Below, in pieces: positions 41,664 to 51,191 of a DNA stretch of 64,000 bases (positions are counted from its first letter, which is position 1; each line of letters starts with the position of its first letter). Both the position numbers and the translations under genes were made by a program. A model generated the notes under the pieces. The model was given only the letters and a program-made list of their open reading frames with translations. It searched no databases and was not told the DNA's origin. This stretch comes from Kineococcus gynurae (lineage in GTDB: Bacteria > Actinomycetota > Actinomycetes > Actinomycetales > Kineococcaceae). The DNA is taken from NCBI RefSeq assembly GCF_050871315.1, contig NZ_JBJLRE010000011.1; one strand, given 5' to 3'.

Positions 41664-43181
41664 GTGGACGTCGAGGCGCTCAGCCGGATGCAGTTCGCGG
41701 TGACGACGATCTACCACTACTTCTTCGTCCCCCTCTCCATCTCCCTGGCCCTGCTCACCGCCCTGCTGCAGACCGCGCACCACCGCGCGCACCCCCGCAC
41801 CGGTGAGGAGCGCTGGGGCCGGTTGTCCCTGCTGACCGGCAAGATCCTGATGATCACCTTCGCCGTAGGCGTGGTGACCGGCCTCGTGCAGGAGTTCCAG
41901 TTCGGGTTGTCCTGGAGCGCCTTCGCCCGGTTCTACGGCGACGTCTTCGGGCCCACCCTCGCCGTGGAGGGGATGCTCGCGTTCTTCCTCGAGGCCACGT
42001 TCCTCGGGCTGTGGTGGTTCGGGCGCGACCGGCTCCCCGCGCGCGTCCACCTGGCGACCATCTGGATCGTCGCGGTGGGGACGACGATCTCGGCCTTCGT
42101 CATCCTGTCGGCGAACTCCTTCATGCAGAACCCGGTCGCCTACACCCTGGACCCGGAGACCGGGCGGGCCCGCCTCGGCAGTTTCGCGGACCTGCTCCTC
42201 AACGAGGTGAACCTGGCCGCCTTCCCGCACACGATGTCGGGTGCCCTCATGGCCGGCGGCGCCCTGGTACTGGCCGTGGGCCTGCACCACCTGCGCCGCT
42301 CCCCCGCCGGCACCGACCGCGACGCGTTCCGTTCCCTGGCGCGGCTCGGGGCCTGGACCACGCTCGTCGGCGGGGCCGGGACCGCGATCACCGGCGACGT
42401 GCTGGGCAAGGTGATCACCGCCGTGCAGCCCATGAAGATGGCTGCGGCGGAGGCGCTCTACTCCACGACCGGGTCCGCCCCGTTCTCGCTGTTCGCCTAC
42501 GCACCCCCCGGTCAGGCCAAACCCACCTGGGCCGTCGAGATCCCGGGGTTGCTGTCCTTCCTCGCGACCGGGTCCTTCACCGCACCGGTCCAGGGCCTGG
42601 CCGACCTGCAGTCGAGCTACGAGCAGCGCTACGGCCCCGGGAACTACATGCCCTGGGTGCCGGTGCAGTTCTGGACGTTCCGGCTGATGATCGGCGTCGG
42701 GATGCTCGCCGCGGCCATCGCCCTGGTGTTCCTCGTCGTCTCCTACCGCCGCCGCTGGGTGCCCGCCCGGGTGCTCGCGCACCCGGCCCTGTCCCCCGTC
42801 ACCGAACGCGGCCGGCGGATCCTGGGGCGGGCCGCCTTCCTCGGGGTCGTCCTGCTGCCCGGTCTGCCGCTGGCGGCGAACTCGCTGGGGTGGATCTTCT
42901 CCGAGAACGGTCGGCAACCCTGGTTGGTCTTCGGGCTGTTCCGCACGGCCGAGGGCGTCTCCCCCGGCACGACGGCCGGGGAGCTCGTGGTCTCCATCCT
43001 GGGTTTCACCCTGCTCTACGGGATCCTCGCGGTCGTCTGGCTGCGCCTGCTGACCCACCTCGTCCGGGCCGGGCTGCCGGAACTGCCCGACCCCCGGCGC
43101 GACGACGACGCTCCCGGCCCCGGAACCGGCTCCTCGGCCACCCCGGCGCCCGCCGCCGCGGTCGGCCCGCTCAGCTACTGA
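41664..43181 (+). CDS. cydA: Cytochrome bd oxidase subunit I
   Basis: A 505-residue quinol oxidase subunit with about nine membrane helices. Heme ligand His18 lies in TTIYHYFFVPLSISLA. Glu102 and Glu110 in VEGMLAFFLEATFLGLWWFG line the heme b595/d proton path. The quinol loop has the short form and keeps KMAAAEALYSTTG. NGRQPWLVFGLFRT near residue 415 is the family signature. GTG start with GGAGGAG 4-5 bases upstream. Gives oxygen-scavenging respiration at low oxygen. It leads the cyd operon and faces the repressor gene. Confidence 0.95.
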   Translation: MDVEALSRMQFAVTTIYHYFFVPLSISLALLTALLQTAHHRAHPRTGEERWGRLSLLTGKILMITFAVGVVTGLVQEFQFGLSWSAFARFYGDVFGPTLAVEGMLAFFLEATFLGLWWFGRDRLPARVHLATIWIVAVGTTISAFVILSANSFMQNPVAYTLDPETGRARLGSFADLLLNEVNLAAFPHTMSGALMAGGALVLAVGLHHLRRSPAGTDRDAFRSLARLGAWTTLVGGAGTAITGDVLGKVITAVQPMKMAAAEALYSTTGSAPFSLFAYAPPGQAKPTWAVEIPGLLSFLATGSFTAPVQGLADLQSSYEQRYGPGNYMPWVPVQFWTFRLMIGVGMLAAAIALVFLVVSYRRRWVPARVLAHPALSPVTERGRRILGRAAFLGVVLLPGLPLAANSLGWIFSENGRQPWLVFGLFRTAEGVSPGTTAGELVVSILGFTLLYGILAVVWLRLLTHLVRAGLPELPDPRRDDDAPGPGTGSSATPAPAAAVGPLSY

Positions 43182-43231
43182 CTCCCCGCCCCGAACTCCA
43201 CCCCGACCACCCGCGCCCTCCTGGAGTCCCG

Positions 43232-44272
43232 ATGAACCTCGACCTCCCCGCCCTCTGGTTCGGCGTCGCCGTCCTGGCCTGGGTCCTGTTCTGGGTCCTG
43301 GAGGGCTTCGACTTCGGCGTTGGGGTGCTGGCCCGGGTCCTGGGCCGCGACGAGGACGAGCGCGGTCAGGCGGTCGCGACCGTGGGCCCGGTGTGGGACG
43401 GCAACGAGGTTTGGCTGGTCGCCGCGATCGGCGTCATGTTCGCGGCGTTCCCCGACTGGTACGCCGCCGCCCTCTCCGGCCTGTACCTGCCGATGGTCGC
43501 CCTGCTGCTGCTGCTCGCCGTGCGCGGTGTCGCGATCGAGTTCCGCGGCAAGCATTTCGCGCCCCGCTGGCGGGCGCGCTGCGACCTGGCCCTGGCCGTC
43601 TCCTCCGCCCTGCTGGCCCTGCTGTGGGGTGCGGTCCTGGGGGTGCTGGCGACGGGCCTGGCCCTCGGCGTGGACGGTGAGGTCGCGGGCACCGGACCCT
43701 CGCGCAGCCTCGCCCCGCTGCTGTCCCCGGGCGCGGGCCTCGGCGCCCTGCTGGGGCTCGGGCTGTGCCTGCTGCAGGGGGCCACGTTCCTGGGCCTGCG
43801 TACCACCGGTCCGCTGCGTCGACGGGCGCGGCGGGTCGCCCTCGCCGTCGCCGTGCTGCTCACGGCGGCGCTCGGCGGGGTCGGCGCGCTGCACGGCCCC
43901 CCGGTGCTCCTGGTCGCCGCGGCGGCCCCGGCGCTCGTCGCCGTCCTCGTCCTCGGCCGACGCGAGGCCCTCGCCTTCACCGCGTCCTCGCTGACCGTGG
44001 CGGCCGGCGTGGTCGCCACCTTCACCGCCCACCTCGGAGCCGGGGTGCTGCTGCCCAGCACGCTGCCCGGCGGGGCCGACGTGACCCTGCGCGGGGCGGC
44101 CTCCTCCCCGGCCGCGCTCGAACTGATCACCGTCGTCGGCGTGGTCGTGCTGCCCGCGGTGCTCGTCTACCAGATCTGGTCCTACCGGGTCTTCCGGCAC
44201 CGGGTGAGCGGTCGCGGGCCGGCCATGCCCCCGCGCACCCCGGTCCGGCCCGGCGCCCCGCTGTCCCGATGA
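43232..44272 (+). CDS. cydB: Cytochrome bd oxidase subunit II
   Basis: A 346-residue membrane protein. LPALWFGVAVLAWVLFWVLE, GFDFGVGVLARVLGRDEDE and PVWDGNEVWLVAAIGVMFAA are the CydB signatures, and eight or nine hydrophobic helices follow. The ATG at 43232 has GGAG five bases upstream and lies 50 bases after cydA. Its stop overlaps the cydDC start (ATGA). Confidence 0.94.
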   Translation: MNLDLPALWFGVAVLAWVLFWVLEGFDFGVGVLARVLGRDEDERGQAVATVGPVWDGNEVWLVAAIGVMFAAFPDWYAAALSGLYLPMVALLLLLAVRGVAIEFRGKHFAPRWRARCDLALAVSSALLALLWGAVLGVLATGLALGVDGEVAGTGPSRSLAPLLSPGAGLGALLGLGLCLLQGATFLGLRTTGPLRRRARRVALAVAVLLTAALGGVGALHGPPVLLVAAAAPALVAVLVLGRREALAFTASSLTVAAGVVATFTAHLGAGVLLPSTLPGGADVTLRGAASSPAALELITVVGVVVLPAVLVYQIWSYRVFRHRVSGRGPAMPPRTPVRPGAPLSR

Positions 44273-47200
44273 GCCGGCCCCGCGGACCGGTCGACCGCCG
44301 GTTGCTGGCCCTGACCCGGGGGCACCGGGGACGCCTGGCGGTCCTCACCGTCCTGGAGACGGCGCTGGCCCTGTCGGGTGTGCTGCAGGCCCTCCTGCTC
44401 GTCGACCTGGTCGTCACCGTGTGGCGGGAGGAGCCGCCGACCCGGGCGGTGGCGGCCCTCCTCGGGCTGGTGCTCGTGCGGGCCGCGCTGGTCCGGTTCG
44501 CCCCCGTCCGGGCCGCCGACGTCGCGGGACGGCTGCGCGAGGACCTCCGTGGCCGGGTGCTGCGCCACGCCCTGGCCCTCGGTCCCGACACGGTCGCGGC
44601 CGACCGCACCGGGGTCCTGCTCACCCAGGGGCTGCCGACCCTGGACGGGTGGTTCACCCGCTTCCTGCCGGCGCTGGTCGCCGCGGTGGTGCTGCCCCCG
44701 GTCGTGCTGCTCCTGCTGGTCCGCGCCGACCCGGGTTCGGCGGTCGTCGTCGCCCTGACCCTGCCGCTGGTCCCCGTCTTCGCCGTCCTGCTCGGCCGGG
44801 CGACCGAGGCCCGCGCCCGGCGGCAGTGGCGGGCCACCGCGGACCTCGCGAGCCACTTCCTCGACGTCGTCCGGGGCCTGCCCACCCTGCGCGTGCACCG
44901 CCGCGCCGCGCGGCAGGTACCGGTGGTCGCGGCCGCCACCGAGGAGCAACGCCGGCGCACCCTCGACGTGCTGCGCGTCGCGTTCCTGTCCGGGACCGCC
45001 CTCGACCTCGTCGCCACGCTGTCCGTCGGACTGGTCGCGGTCACCGCCGGGATGCGCGTGGCCGCCGGTGAACTGGCCCTGCCCACCGCGCTGCTGGCCA
45101 TCCTGCTCGCCCCCGAGGCGTACCGGCCGCTGCGCGAGGTGGGGGCCCGCTTCCACGACACCGCCGCCGCCGGCGCGGTCGTCGAGGAGGTCACCGCCCT
45201 GCTGGCCCGCCCCGTCGCCACCCCCCGGGGGGGTTGCGCACCGGGCCTCTGGCTCAGCGGCGTCCGCTGCACCGACGACCGCGGCCGCGACCTCGTCGGG
45301 GCCGCGAGCGTCCCCGGACTCGCGGGTGCGAGCGGGGCGGAGCTGCGGGTCCACCCCGGCGAACTCGTCGCGCTGGCCGGCCCCAGCGGTGCCGGCAAGA
45401 CCACCCTCGCCCGGGTCGTCGCCGGCACCCGGGCCCCGGACGCGGGCGAGGTCCTGCACCCCCTTGACCCGCCGCCGGCCACCCTGGCCCAGCGCCCGGC
45501 CCTCCCCCACGCAGGCTCCGTGCGCGAGGCCGTCCTCGCCGGCCGCGACGCGTCGGGGTCGGCCCTGCTGGCCGCGCTGCGCGGGGCCGGTGTCGACCTG
45601 CCCCCCGACACCCCCCTCGGTGAGGCCGGGGTCGGACTCAGCGCCGGGCAGCGGCAACGGGTCGCGCTGGCCCGCACCCTGCTCGGCGTCGAGCTGGGGG
45701 CCCGGACCCTGGTGCTCGACGAACCGACCGCCCACCTCGACGCCCGGGCCGAGGCGCACGTGGTCGCCACCCTGCGCCGACTGGCGCTGGACGGCGTCGC
45801 CGTCCTCGTCGTCGCCCACCGCCCGGCCCTGCTCGCTGCGGCCGACCGGGTCGTCCGGGTCGTCCGGGTCCCGCGCCCGCCCGCCGAGGGCGGCGGGGTG
45901 CCGACGGGCGCCCCGGCCCCGCCCCCCACCCAGGAGGCCGACCCCGGCCCCGCACCGACCCCCTCGGCGGGCCGTCCCGTCCGTCCGGGCCGCGTCCGTC
46001 TCCGGCGGGTCGACGGGGCGCTCGCCGTGGCCGCCGGTACGGGCTCCGCGCTCAGCGGGGTCGTCCTCACCGCGGCGGCCACCTGGCTGCTGGTGACCGC
46101 GGCCGACCGGCCCCCGGTCCTGACGCTCTCGGTCGCGGCGGTGGTCGTCCGGGCCACCGCCGTCCTGCGACCGCTGCTGGCCTACGGCGAGCGGCTGCTG
46201 AGCCACGACGTGGCCTTCCGGCGCCTGGCCCGCTGGCGCGCCCGCGTCCTCGCCGACCTCGTCCCCCGGGTCCCCGGCCCGCTCACCGGGACCCGGCGGC
46301 GCGGTGAGCTCCTGCAGCGGGTCGCCGACGACGTGGACGCGCGGCTCGACGGTCTGCTCCGTGGGCGGCACCCGGTCGCGGTCACCGCGTCCTCGTCGGC
46401 CGTGCTCCTCGCGGCGACCGCCCTCCTGGTGGGGACGACCGTCGCCCTGGCCGCGGTCCCCGGGTTGCTCCTCGCCGGGTCCCTCGCCCCCGCGGTGGCC
46501 GCCCGGGCGCAGCGGTGGGAGCAGCTCCGGGTCGACGGCCTGCGCGACCGCGGGGTCCGCTCCCTCGACGTGCTCGGCGCGGTCGAGGACCTGAGGACCT
46601 TGCCGGTCGACCCGCTCGCCGCCCTGGACCGCGGCTCCGCCGCCCTGCACCGGATCGAGCTCCGGCAGGCTCGCACGCTCGCCGCGGCCCAGGCGCTCGC
46701 CCTGACGGGGGCCGGGGTCGCGGTGCTCGGCGCCGTCCTGGCGGCGGTGGCCGCCGGCCGCCCGCCGGTCGTGGTCGCCGTGCTCGCCCTCGCCGGGACG
46801 GTCGCGCTGGAGCCGCTGCGCGCGCTGCCCGAAGCGGTGCGCACGGCCCGCCGGGCCGCCGCCGCGACCCGACGGCTCGAGACCCTCGCCACGACCCCCG
46901 TCCCGGCCCGCGACCCCGCGGCCCCGGGTGTGCTGCCGGCCCCGGCGCCGACGACGGCACCGGAGGGTCGGGGGCGACGCGGTCTGCGGTTCCTCGGCGT
47001 GGAGGCCGGCTGGGACCCGGACCGACCGTGCCTGCGGGGTCTCGACCTCGACCTCGCCCCGGGGACGGTGACCGTCCTGCGCGGTCCCTCGGGCAGCGGC
47101 AAGTCCACCGTCGCCGCTCTCGCGCTGCGGTTCCTCGACGTCCGGGCGGGTCGGGTCCTTCTGGACGGGGAGGACACCGCGGGCCTGGCCGGGGACGCGG

Positions 47201-47703
47201 TCCGTGGGGTCGTCGGACTCGTCGGGGACGACGAGCACGTCTTCGCGACGTCGCTGCGGGAGAACCTCGCGCTGGCCGCCCCCGGCTGCACCGACGAGGC
47301 CCTGCGGAGCGTCCTGCACCGCGTCCGCCTCGACGACTGGTTCGTCGCGCTCCCGGCGGGCCTCGACACCCGCCTCGGCGACGGTGGCGCGGTGCTGAGC
47401 GGGGGTGAGCGACGCCGACTGGCCCTCGCCCGGGCGCTGCTGGCCGACGTCGACGTGCTGGTGCTCGACGAGCCGACGGAGGGGCTGGACGAGCGCACGG
47501 CCGCGGACCTCCTCGACGACCTGGTGACCGCCGCCCGTGCCGAGGGTCGCGGCGTCCTGCTCCTCGCGCACCGCGAGGAGGGGCTGGCGGACGCCGACCG
47601 GGTGCTCGAGCTGTCCGCGGGCCGCATCCCCCACCCCCTCCACCCCCTCCACCCCCTCCACTCCCCTCCCGATGATCGAGGAATCCCCCTCCCCGCCTCG
47701 TGA
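44269..47703 (+). CDS. cydDC: CydDC fusion: ABC transporter for cytochrome bd assembly
   Basis: One 1144-residue protein holding two ABC half-transporters in tandem. The first NBD has GPSGAGKTTLARVV near residue 371, LSAGQRQRVALARTLL and VLDEPTAHLD. The second has GPSGSGKSTVAALA near 939, LSGGERRRLALARALL and VLDEPTEGLD. Each is preceded by a membrane domain. CydDC is needed to insert hemes in cytochrome bd; E. coli makes it from two genes, while many actinobacteria have the fused form. The last residues read through a CACCCCCTC tandem (HPLHPLHPLH), which looks like a late extension of the C terminus. Confidence 0.93.
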   Translation: MSRPRGPVDRRLLALTRGHRGRLAVLTVLETALALSGVLQALLLVDLVVTVWREEPPTRAVAALLGLVLVRAALVRFAPVRAADVAGRLREDLRGRVLRHALALGPDTVAADRTGVLLTQGLPTLDGWFTRFLPALVAAVVLPPVVLLLLVRADPGSAVVVALTLPLVPVFAVLLGRATEARARRQWRATADLASHFLDVVRGLPTLRVHRRAARQVPVVAAATEEQRRRTLDVLRVAFLSGTALDLVATLSVGLVAVTAGMRVAAGELALPTALLAILLAPEAYRPLREVGARFHDTAAAGAVVEEVTALLARPVATPRGGCAPGLWLSGVRCTDDRGRDLVGAASVPGLAGASGAELRVHPGELVALAGPSGAGKTTLARVVAGTRAPDAGEVLHPLDPPPATLAQRPALPHAGSVREAVLAGRDASGSALLAALRGAGVDLPPDTPLGEAGVGLSAGQRQRVALARTLLGVELGARTLVLDEPTAHLDARAEAHVVATLRRLALDGVAVLVVAHRPALLAAADRVVRVVRVPRPPAEGGGVPTGAPAPPPTQEADPGPAPTPSAGRPVRPGRVRLRRVDGALAVAAGTGSALSGVVLTAAATWLLVTAADRPPVLTLSVAAVVVRATAVLRPLLAYGERLLSHDVAFRRLARWRARVLADLVPRVPGPLTGTRRRGELLQRVADDVDARLDGLLRGRHPVAVTASSSAVLLAATALLVGTTVALAAVPGLLLAGSLAPAVAARAQRWEQLRVDGLRDRGVRSLDVLGAVEDLRTLPVDPLAALDRGSAALHRIELRQARTLAAAQALALTGAGVAVLGAVLAAVAAGRPPVVVAVLALAGTVALEPLRALPEAVRTARRAAAATRRLETLATTPVPARDPAAPGVLPAPAPTTAPEGRGRRGLRFLGVEAGWDPDRPCLRGLDLDLAPGTVTVLRGPSGSGKSTVAALALRFLDVRAGRVLLDGEDTAGLAGDAVRGVVGLVGDDEHVFATSLRENLALAAPGCTDEALRSVLHRVRLDDWFVALPAGLDTRLGDGGAVLSGGERRRLALARALLADVDVLVLDEPTEGLDERTAADLLDDLVTAARAEGRGVLLLAHREEGLADADRVLELSAGRIPHPLHPLHPLHSPPDDRGIPLPAS

Positions 47704-47820
47704 TCAAGGAATTTCCGTGGACGACGGGGCCGGAGATTCCCACCGACGCGCGATCAAGGAATGGGTGGACGCGTTCCTCGCCCGCCGGGGACGTCGGTCC
47801 GGAGGAATTCCTTGATCACG
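47673..47820. repeat. Cluster of TGATCAAGGAAT motifs in both orientations
   Basis: TGATCGAGGAATCCCC (47673), CGTGATCAAGGAATTTCC (47699), GCGATCAAGGAATGGGTGG (47750) and the inverse GGAATTCCTTGATCACG (47804-47820) lie within 150 bases. The second and fourth form a near-perfect inverted repeat of about 17 bases with a loop of about 87. It overlaps the end of cydDC and could act as its terminator or as a REP-like element. Confidence 0.6.
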
Positions 47821-48071
47821 CGGAAAGGGTGGGGTTCCGGGGCATGCGGGTTCGGGGGTGAGGGGCCGGGGGCGCGGGGGCGCGGGGGCCGGCGGAGGCC
47901 GTGGCGGGGCGTCACGGAGGGCGGAGAGTGACGGGCCGGGAGTTCTCCGTCAATGTTTGTCACCTGTTGGCAGCAATGACGTCGGTCGCCGTTCGGAGAT
48001 GGTTAACCTGCTCCGCGACCGTCGTTCGTCAAAACAACACTGGAACGGGCCACCGGCCCGTTGGGGGGCCC
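47704..48071. other. Intergenic region between cydDC and a membrane protein gene
   Basis: It holds most of the TGATCAAGGAAT repeats, then a G-rich stretch (47840-47910), then an unusually AT-rich patch for this genome (47940-48045, with TTCTCCGTCAATGTTTGTCA, GGTTAACC and GTCAAAACAACAC). The AT-rich patch is where I would place the promoter of the downstream gene. No gene is supported. Confidence 0.45.
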
Positions 48072-48821
48072 ATGTTCTCGATCACGATCCGGCCGAGCCG
48101 GTTGCTCGCGGTCCTGCTGTCGATCGCCGCGATCCTGGCCCTGCTCAGCGTCAGCTTCCTGGTGGCCACCGCGGGCCTCGGGATCGACAGCGGGATCGTG
48201 GTCTCGGCCCGGAAGTTCGTCGATCTCGACACCGAGCAGAACCTGCCGTCCTGGTACTCCTCGATGCTGCTGTGCGTCACCGGGTTGAGCACGCTCGAGG
48301 TCGGCCGCCGGGCGGTGGTCGAGAAGCTCCGGTACCGGTGGCACTGGTTCGTCCTCGGGCTCGGGTTCCTCTACCTGTCCCTCGACGAACTCGTCGGGCT
48401 GCACGAGAAACTGGCCGAACCCATGGCCGGGCTGGTCGGGACGAGCGGGATCCTCCGCTACTCCTGGATCGCCGCCGCGGCCCCGCTGGCCGTGATGCTG
48501 GTGATCGCCTACCTGGGTTTCCTGCGTGCCCAGCCGGGTCGCATCCTGCGCCTCATGCTGCTCGGGGGCGGGCTCTACCTCGGTGGGGCCATCGTCGTCG
48601 AGGCGCTCGGCGGATACTTGATCTCCGCCGGCTCCGACGAGCTCGGGGTGGGGGTCGGTCTCGTGGCGACCGTCGAGGAGTTCTTCGAGATGTCCGGGCC
48701 CGCGGTGTTCCTGGTCGCGGTCGCCCTGGTGCAGCAGAACTTCGCCACGCTGGGCCCGGGCCGCCACGCCGTCCGTCCCAATCCTGTTCAGTCGTCGACG
48801 CCCCGGGCGGCCAACGCCTGA
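48072..48821 (+). CDS. Multi-pass membrane protein of unknown function
   Basis: A 249-residue protein starting at ATG 48072 with GGGGGG just upstream; a frame open further upstream runs into the AT-rich promoter-like patch. About six hydrophobic segments are visible (for example LLAVLLSIAAILALLSVSFL and PLAVMLVIAYLGFL). Acidic and His residues sit in or near membranes: LYLSLDELVGLHEKLAEPM and VATVEEFFEMSGPAVFL, which could form a metal or catalytic site. I do not recognise a named family. Its end overlaps the convergent ecfT gene by 34 bases. Confidence 0.75.
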   Translation: MFSITIRPSRLLAVLLSIAAILALLSVSFLVATAGLGIDSGIVVSARKFVDLDTEQNLPSWYSSMLLCVTGLSTLEVGRRAVVEKLRYRWHWFVLGLGFLYLSLDELVGLHEKLAEPMAGLVGTSGILRYSWIAAAAPLAVMLVIAYLGFLRAQPGRILRLMLLGGGLYLGGAIVVEALGGYLISAGSDELGVGVGLVATVEEFFEMSGPAVFLVAVALVQQNFATLGPGRHAVRPNPVQSSTPRAANA

Positions 48822-49384
48822 CCCAGCGCCTCGGCGTGCTGGACCGTCCGGACGACGACCGGGACGAGCAGCGCGCGCAGGCTGCGCTCGGCCCCGCGCG
48901 CCCGCCGGGCGTCACGGACCTCGGCGACCGTCGCCTGCAGCACCGGCACGCACCGCAGCGCCAGCGCCAGCACGAGCGCGACGCGGTCGGGGTCGATCCC
49001 GATCCGGCGCAACGGTCCCAGCGCCCGCTGCAGGGTGGCGAGGGCGTCACCGATCCGGGTCGTCGCCGTGAAGAGGGCCGCGGCCGCCACGACGACGGCC
49101 AGGGTCCCGACCGTCACGAAGGCCCGGGCGAGATCCTGGGTCGCCCACTGCAGTCCGCCGGTCAGCAGCAGGATCCACCGCAACGGGACCACCGCCTCGG
49201 TGAGCACGCGCACCGGCAGCCGGGCCGAGCGCAGCACCACCAGCAGCACGAACGCGCCGACGACGACCGCGACCGGGACCCGGGCCGAGACGAGGACGGC
49301 CGAGGCGAGGGCCAGGCCGAGCAGCTTCGCGCCCGTCGGGGCCCGGTGCAGCCAGGAGGTCCCAGCGACGAAGGTGCCGTTCAC
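48788..49384 (-). CDS. bioN: EcfT/BioN transmembrane component of an ECF transporter
   Basis: A 198-residue membrane protein. GTSWLHRAPTGAKLLGLALA at the start is the usual CbiQ/EcfT opening, and four hydrophobic segments follow. The Ala-Arg-Gly coupling motifs that contact the ATPase appear as RDARRARGAERSLRALL and ALAARGVDD near the end. The GTG start overlaps the ATPase gene stop (GTGA). Membership in the operon with bioY indicates biotin uptake. Confidence 0.85.
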   Translation of the reverse strand: MNGTFVAGTSWLHRAPTGAKLLGLALASAVLVSARVPVAVVVGAFVLLVVLRSARLPVRVLTEAVVPLRWILLLTGGLQWATQDLARAFVTVGTLAVVVAAAALFTATTRIGDALATLQRALGPLRRIGIDPDRVALVLALALRCVPVLQATVAEVRDARRARGAERSLRALLVPVVVRTVQHAEALGQALAARGVDD

Positions 49385-50064
49385 CCCGCCTCGCCCGCGC
49401 TGCGGCGGTACCAGGCGCACGCCGGGCCGGGCTCGTCGTCGGCGACGACCCGACCGTCCTGCACCACCAGCACCCGGTCGTAGTCGCGCAACTGGTCGAG
49501 GTGGTGGGTGACGTGCACGACCTGCTGCGGCAGGTCGCGCACCAGTTCCGCGATCCGTCGCGTGTTGCGCAGGTCGAGCAGGGTGGTCGGTTCGTCGAGC
49601 ACGAGCACCTGGGGTTCGGTGACCAGCACGGCCGCCAGGGCGAGGAGCTGCTTCTGCCCGCCGGAGAGCAGGTGGGCGGGATGGTCGCCGTGCCCGGCGA
49701 GGTCGAAGCGGGTGAGCACCGCCGCGACCCGACGGTCGGTCTCGTCACGGCCGAGTCGCCTGCGCCGCAACGAGAACGCGATGTCCTCGGCGACGGTCGG
49801 CATGACGATCTGCGCGTCGGGGTCGGAGAACACGAACCCCACCCGGCGCCGTACCTCGGCCCCGTCCCGACGGGTGTCGAGACCGTCGACCTCGACCCGT
49901 CCGCGGGTCGGCAGCAGCAACCCGTTCAGCAGGCGGGCGAGGCTGGACTTGCCCGAGCCGTTGCCCCCGACGATCCCGATCCGGGCCTCGGCCAGCGTGA
50001 GGTCGACCTCCCGCAGCACCGCGCGCCCGACGAGGTCCACGTCGACCCCCTGCACGCGGATCAC
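49381..50064 (-). CDS. bioM: EcfA/BioM ATPase of an ECF transporter
   Basis: A 227-residue ABC ATPase: IVGGNGSGKSSLARLLNGLL is Walker A, FSDPDAQIVMPTVAEDIAFS the Q-loop region typical of ECF ATPases, HLLSGGQKQLLALAAVLVTE the signature and VLVLDEPTTLLD Walker B. HVTHHLDQL carries the switch His. Its GTG start overlaps the thiolase gene stop (GTGA) and its own stop overlaps bioN, so the five genes appear strictly coupled. Confidence 0.9.
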   Translation of the reverse strand: MIRVQGVDVDLVGRAVLREVDLTLAEARIGIVGGNGSGKSSLARLLNGLLLPTRGRVEVDGLDTRRDGAEVRRRVGFVFSDPDAQIVMPTVAEDIAFSLRRRRLGRDETDRRVAAVLTRFDLAGHGDHPAHLLSGGQKQLLALAAVLVTEPQVLVLDEPTTLLDLRNTRRIAELVRDLPQQVVHVTHHLDQLRDYDRVLVVQDGRVVADDEPGPACAWYRRSAGEAG

Positions 50065-51191
50065 GCGTCCACCCGCTCGACCACGACCGCGACCCCCTGC
50101 CCGCCCCCGACGGCGCAGGCCGCCACCCCGTAGCGCGGTCCCCGGTGCCGGACCATCCGGGCGAACAACCGCACGACGACGGCCGCCCCGGAGGCCCCCC
50201 AGGGGTGACCGAGCGCGATCGCCCCGCCCTGCGGGCTGACACGGTCGTCGTCGGCCCCGGTCGGGTCGAGCCCCAGCGCGTCGGTGCAGGCCAGCACCTG
50301 CGCGGCGAACGCCTCGACGATCTCGACGGCCCCCACCTCGTCCAGCCCGATCCCGGCGCGGGCGAGGGCCTTGCGCACCGCGGGAGCCGCGGCCGCCCCA
50401 GGCCGGGCCGGGTCGCCGCCCACGACCACGGCGGTCCGCACGGCCAGGGCCGGGACGGGCCGGGCCGCCCAGGTGCGTCCGGAGACGAGGGCGACGGCAG
50501 CCGCCCCGTCGCTGACCGAGCAGGAGTTGCCCGCCGTCACCGAGCCGTGCGGGGCGAACGCCGGACGGAACCGGGCGAGGCGTCCGGTGTCCAGCCGGGA
50601 CCGTGGGCGGGGGTCGTGGGCCAGGCCGCCGACCGGGACGAGCTCGGCGGCGAACTCCCCCCGGGCGGCCGCCGCCACGGCCCGGGCGTGGGACCGGGCG
50701 GCGTAGGCGTCCTGGCGTCGCCGGGTGATGCCGAGCTCGGCCGCGAGGGCGTCGGCGGCGGGGCCCATCTCCGGGTCGGGGTACCCGGGCGGGGCGAAGG
50801 CGGCCCGCCGCACCCCGGCACCGCCGTAACCGCCGACCTCGGCGCTCCCGGCGTCGAACCCCCCGGCCAGGACGACGTCCTCGCCCTGCGCGACCAGCGC
50901 CGCCCCCACCCGGATCGCGTCCAACCCGCTGCCGCACTGCCGGTCCACCCGGACCCCGGGGACGGCGGGACCGAGCCCGGCGGCCAGGGCCGCGACCCGC
51001 GCCGCGTCCCCACCGGGGCCGGTGGCCGAGCCGAGCACGACGTCGTCGACGGGGCACCCCCCGAGCTCCCCGTGCAGGGCGGCGAGGACGGCCGCGGCCG
51101 GTTCCAGCGGACCCAGCCCGGACAGCTCCCGCCCGGCGTCGGCGAACGGAGTGCGGCGGGCGGCGACGACGAGGACGGGGGGAACGCTCAT
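50061..51191 (-). CDS. Thiolase (acetyl-CoA acetyltransferase family) in the biotin operon
   Basis: A 376-residue thiolase. The nucleophile Cys86 lies in VDRQCGSGLDAIR, IALGHPWGASGA carries the active His and AACAVGGGQGVAV the second Cys. Between bioY and bioM it parallels Bacillus subtilis yhfS, which sits with a CoA ligase (yhfT) and a BioY gene (yhfU). A role in making or salvaging a pimelate-like precursor is plausible but unproven. The ATG overlaps the ligase gene stop. Confidence 0.85.
   Translation of the reverse strand: MSVPPVLVVAARRTPFADAGRELSGLGPLEPAAAVLAALHGELGGCPVDDVVLGSATGPGGDAARVAALAAGLGPAVPGVRVDRQCGSGLDAIRVGAALVAQGEDVVLAGGFDAGSAEVGGYGGAGVRRAAFAPPGYPDPEMGPAADALAAELGITRRRQDAYAARSHARAVAAAARGEFAAELVPVGGLAHDPRPRSRLDTGRLARFRPAFAPHGSVTAGNSCSVSDGAAAVALVSGRTWAARPVPALAVRTAVVVGGDPARPGAAAAPAVRKALARAGIGLDEVGAVEIVEAFAAQVLACTDALGLDPTGADDDRVSPQGGAIALGHPWGASGAAVVVRLFARMVRHRGPRYGVAACAVGGGQGVAVVVERVDA

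Noticed and set aside
44182..47661. Minus-strand open frame of about 1160 codons opposite cydDC
   Set aside because: Antisense shadow; the plus strand has both ABC cassettes with Walker and signature motifs.
47901..48071. Upstream extension of the membrane protein at 48072 by 57 codons
   Set aside because: The extension runs through an AT-rich, promoter-like patch; the ATG at 48072 is preceded by a G-rich site and directly begins the first membrane segment region.
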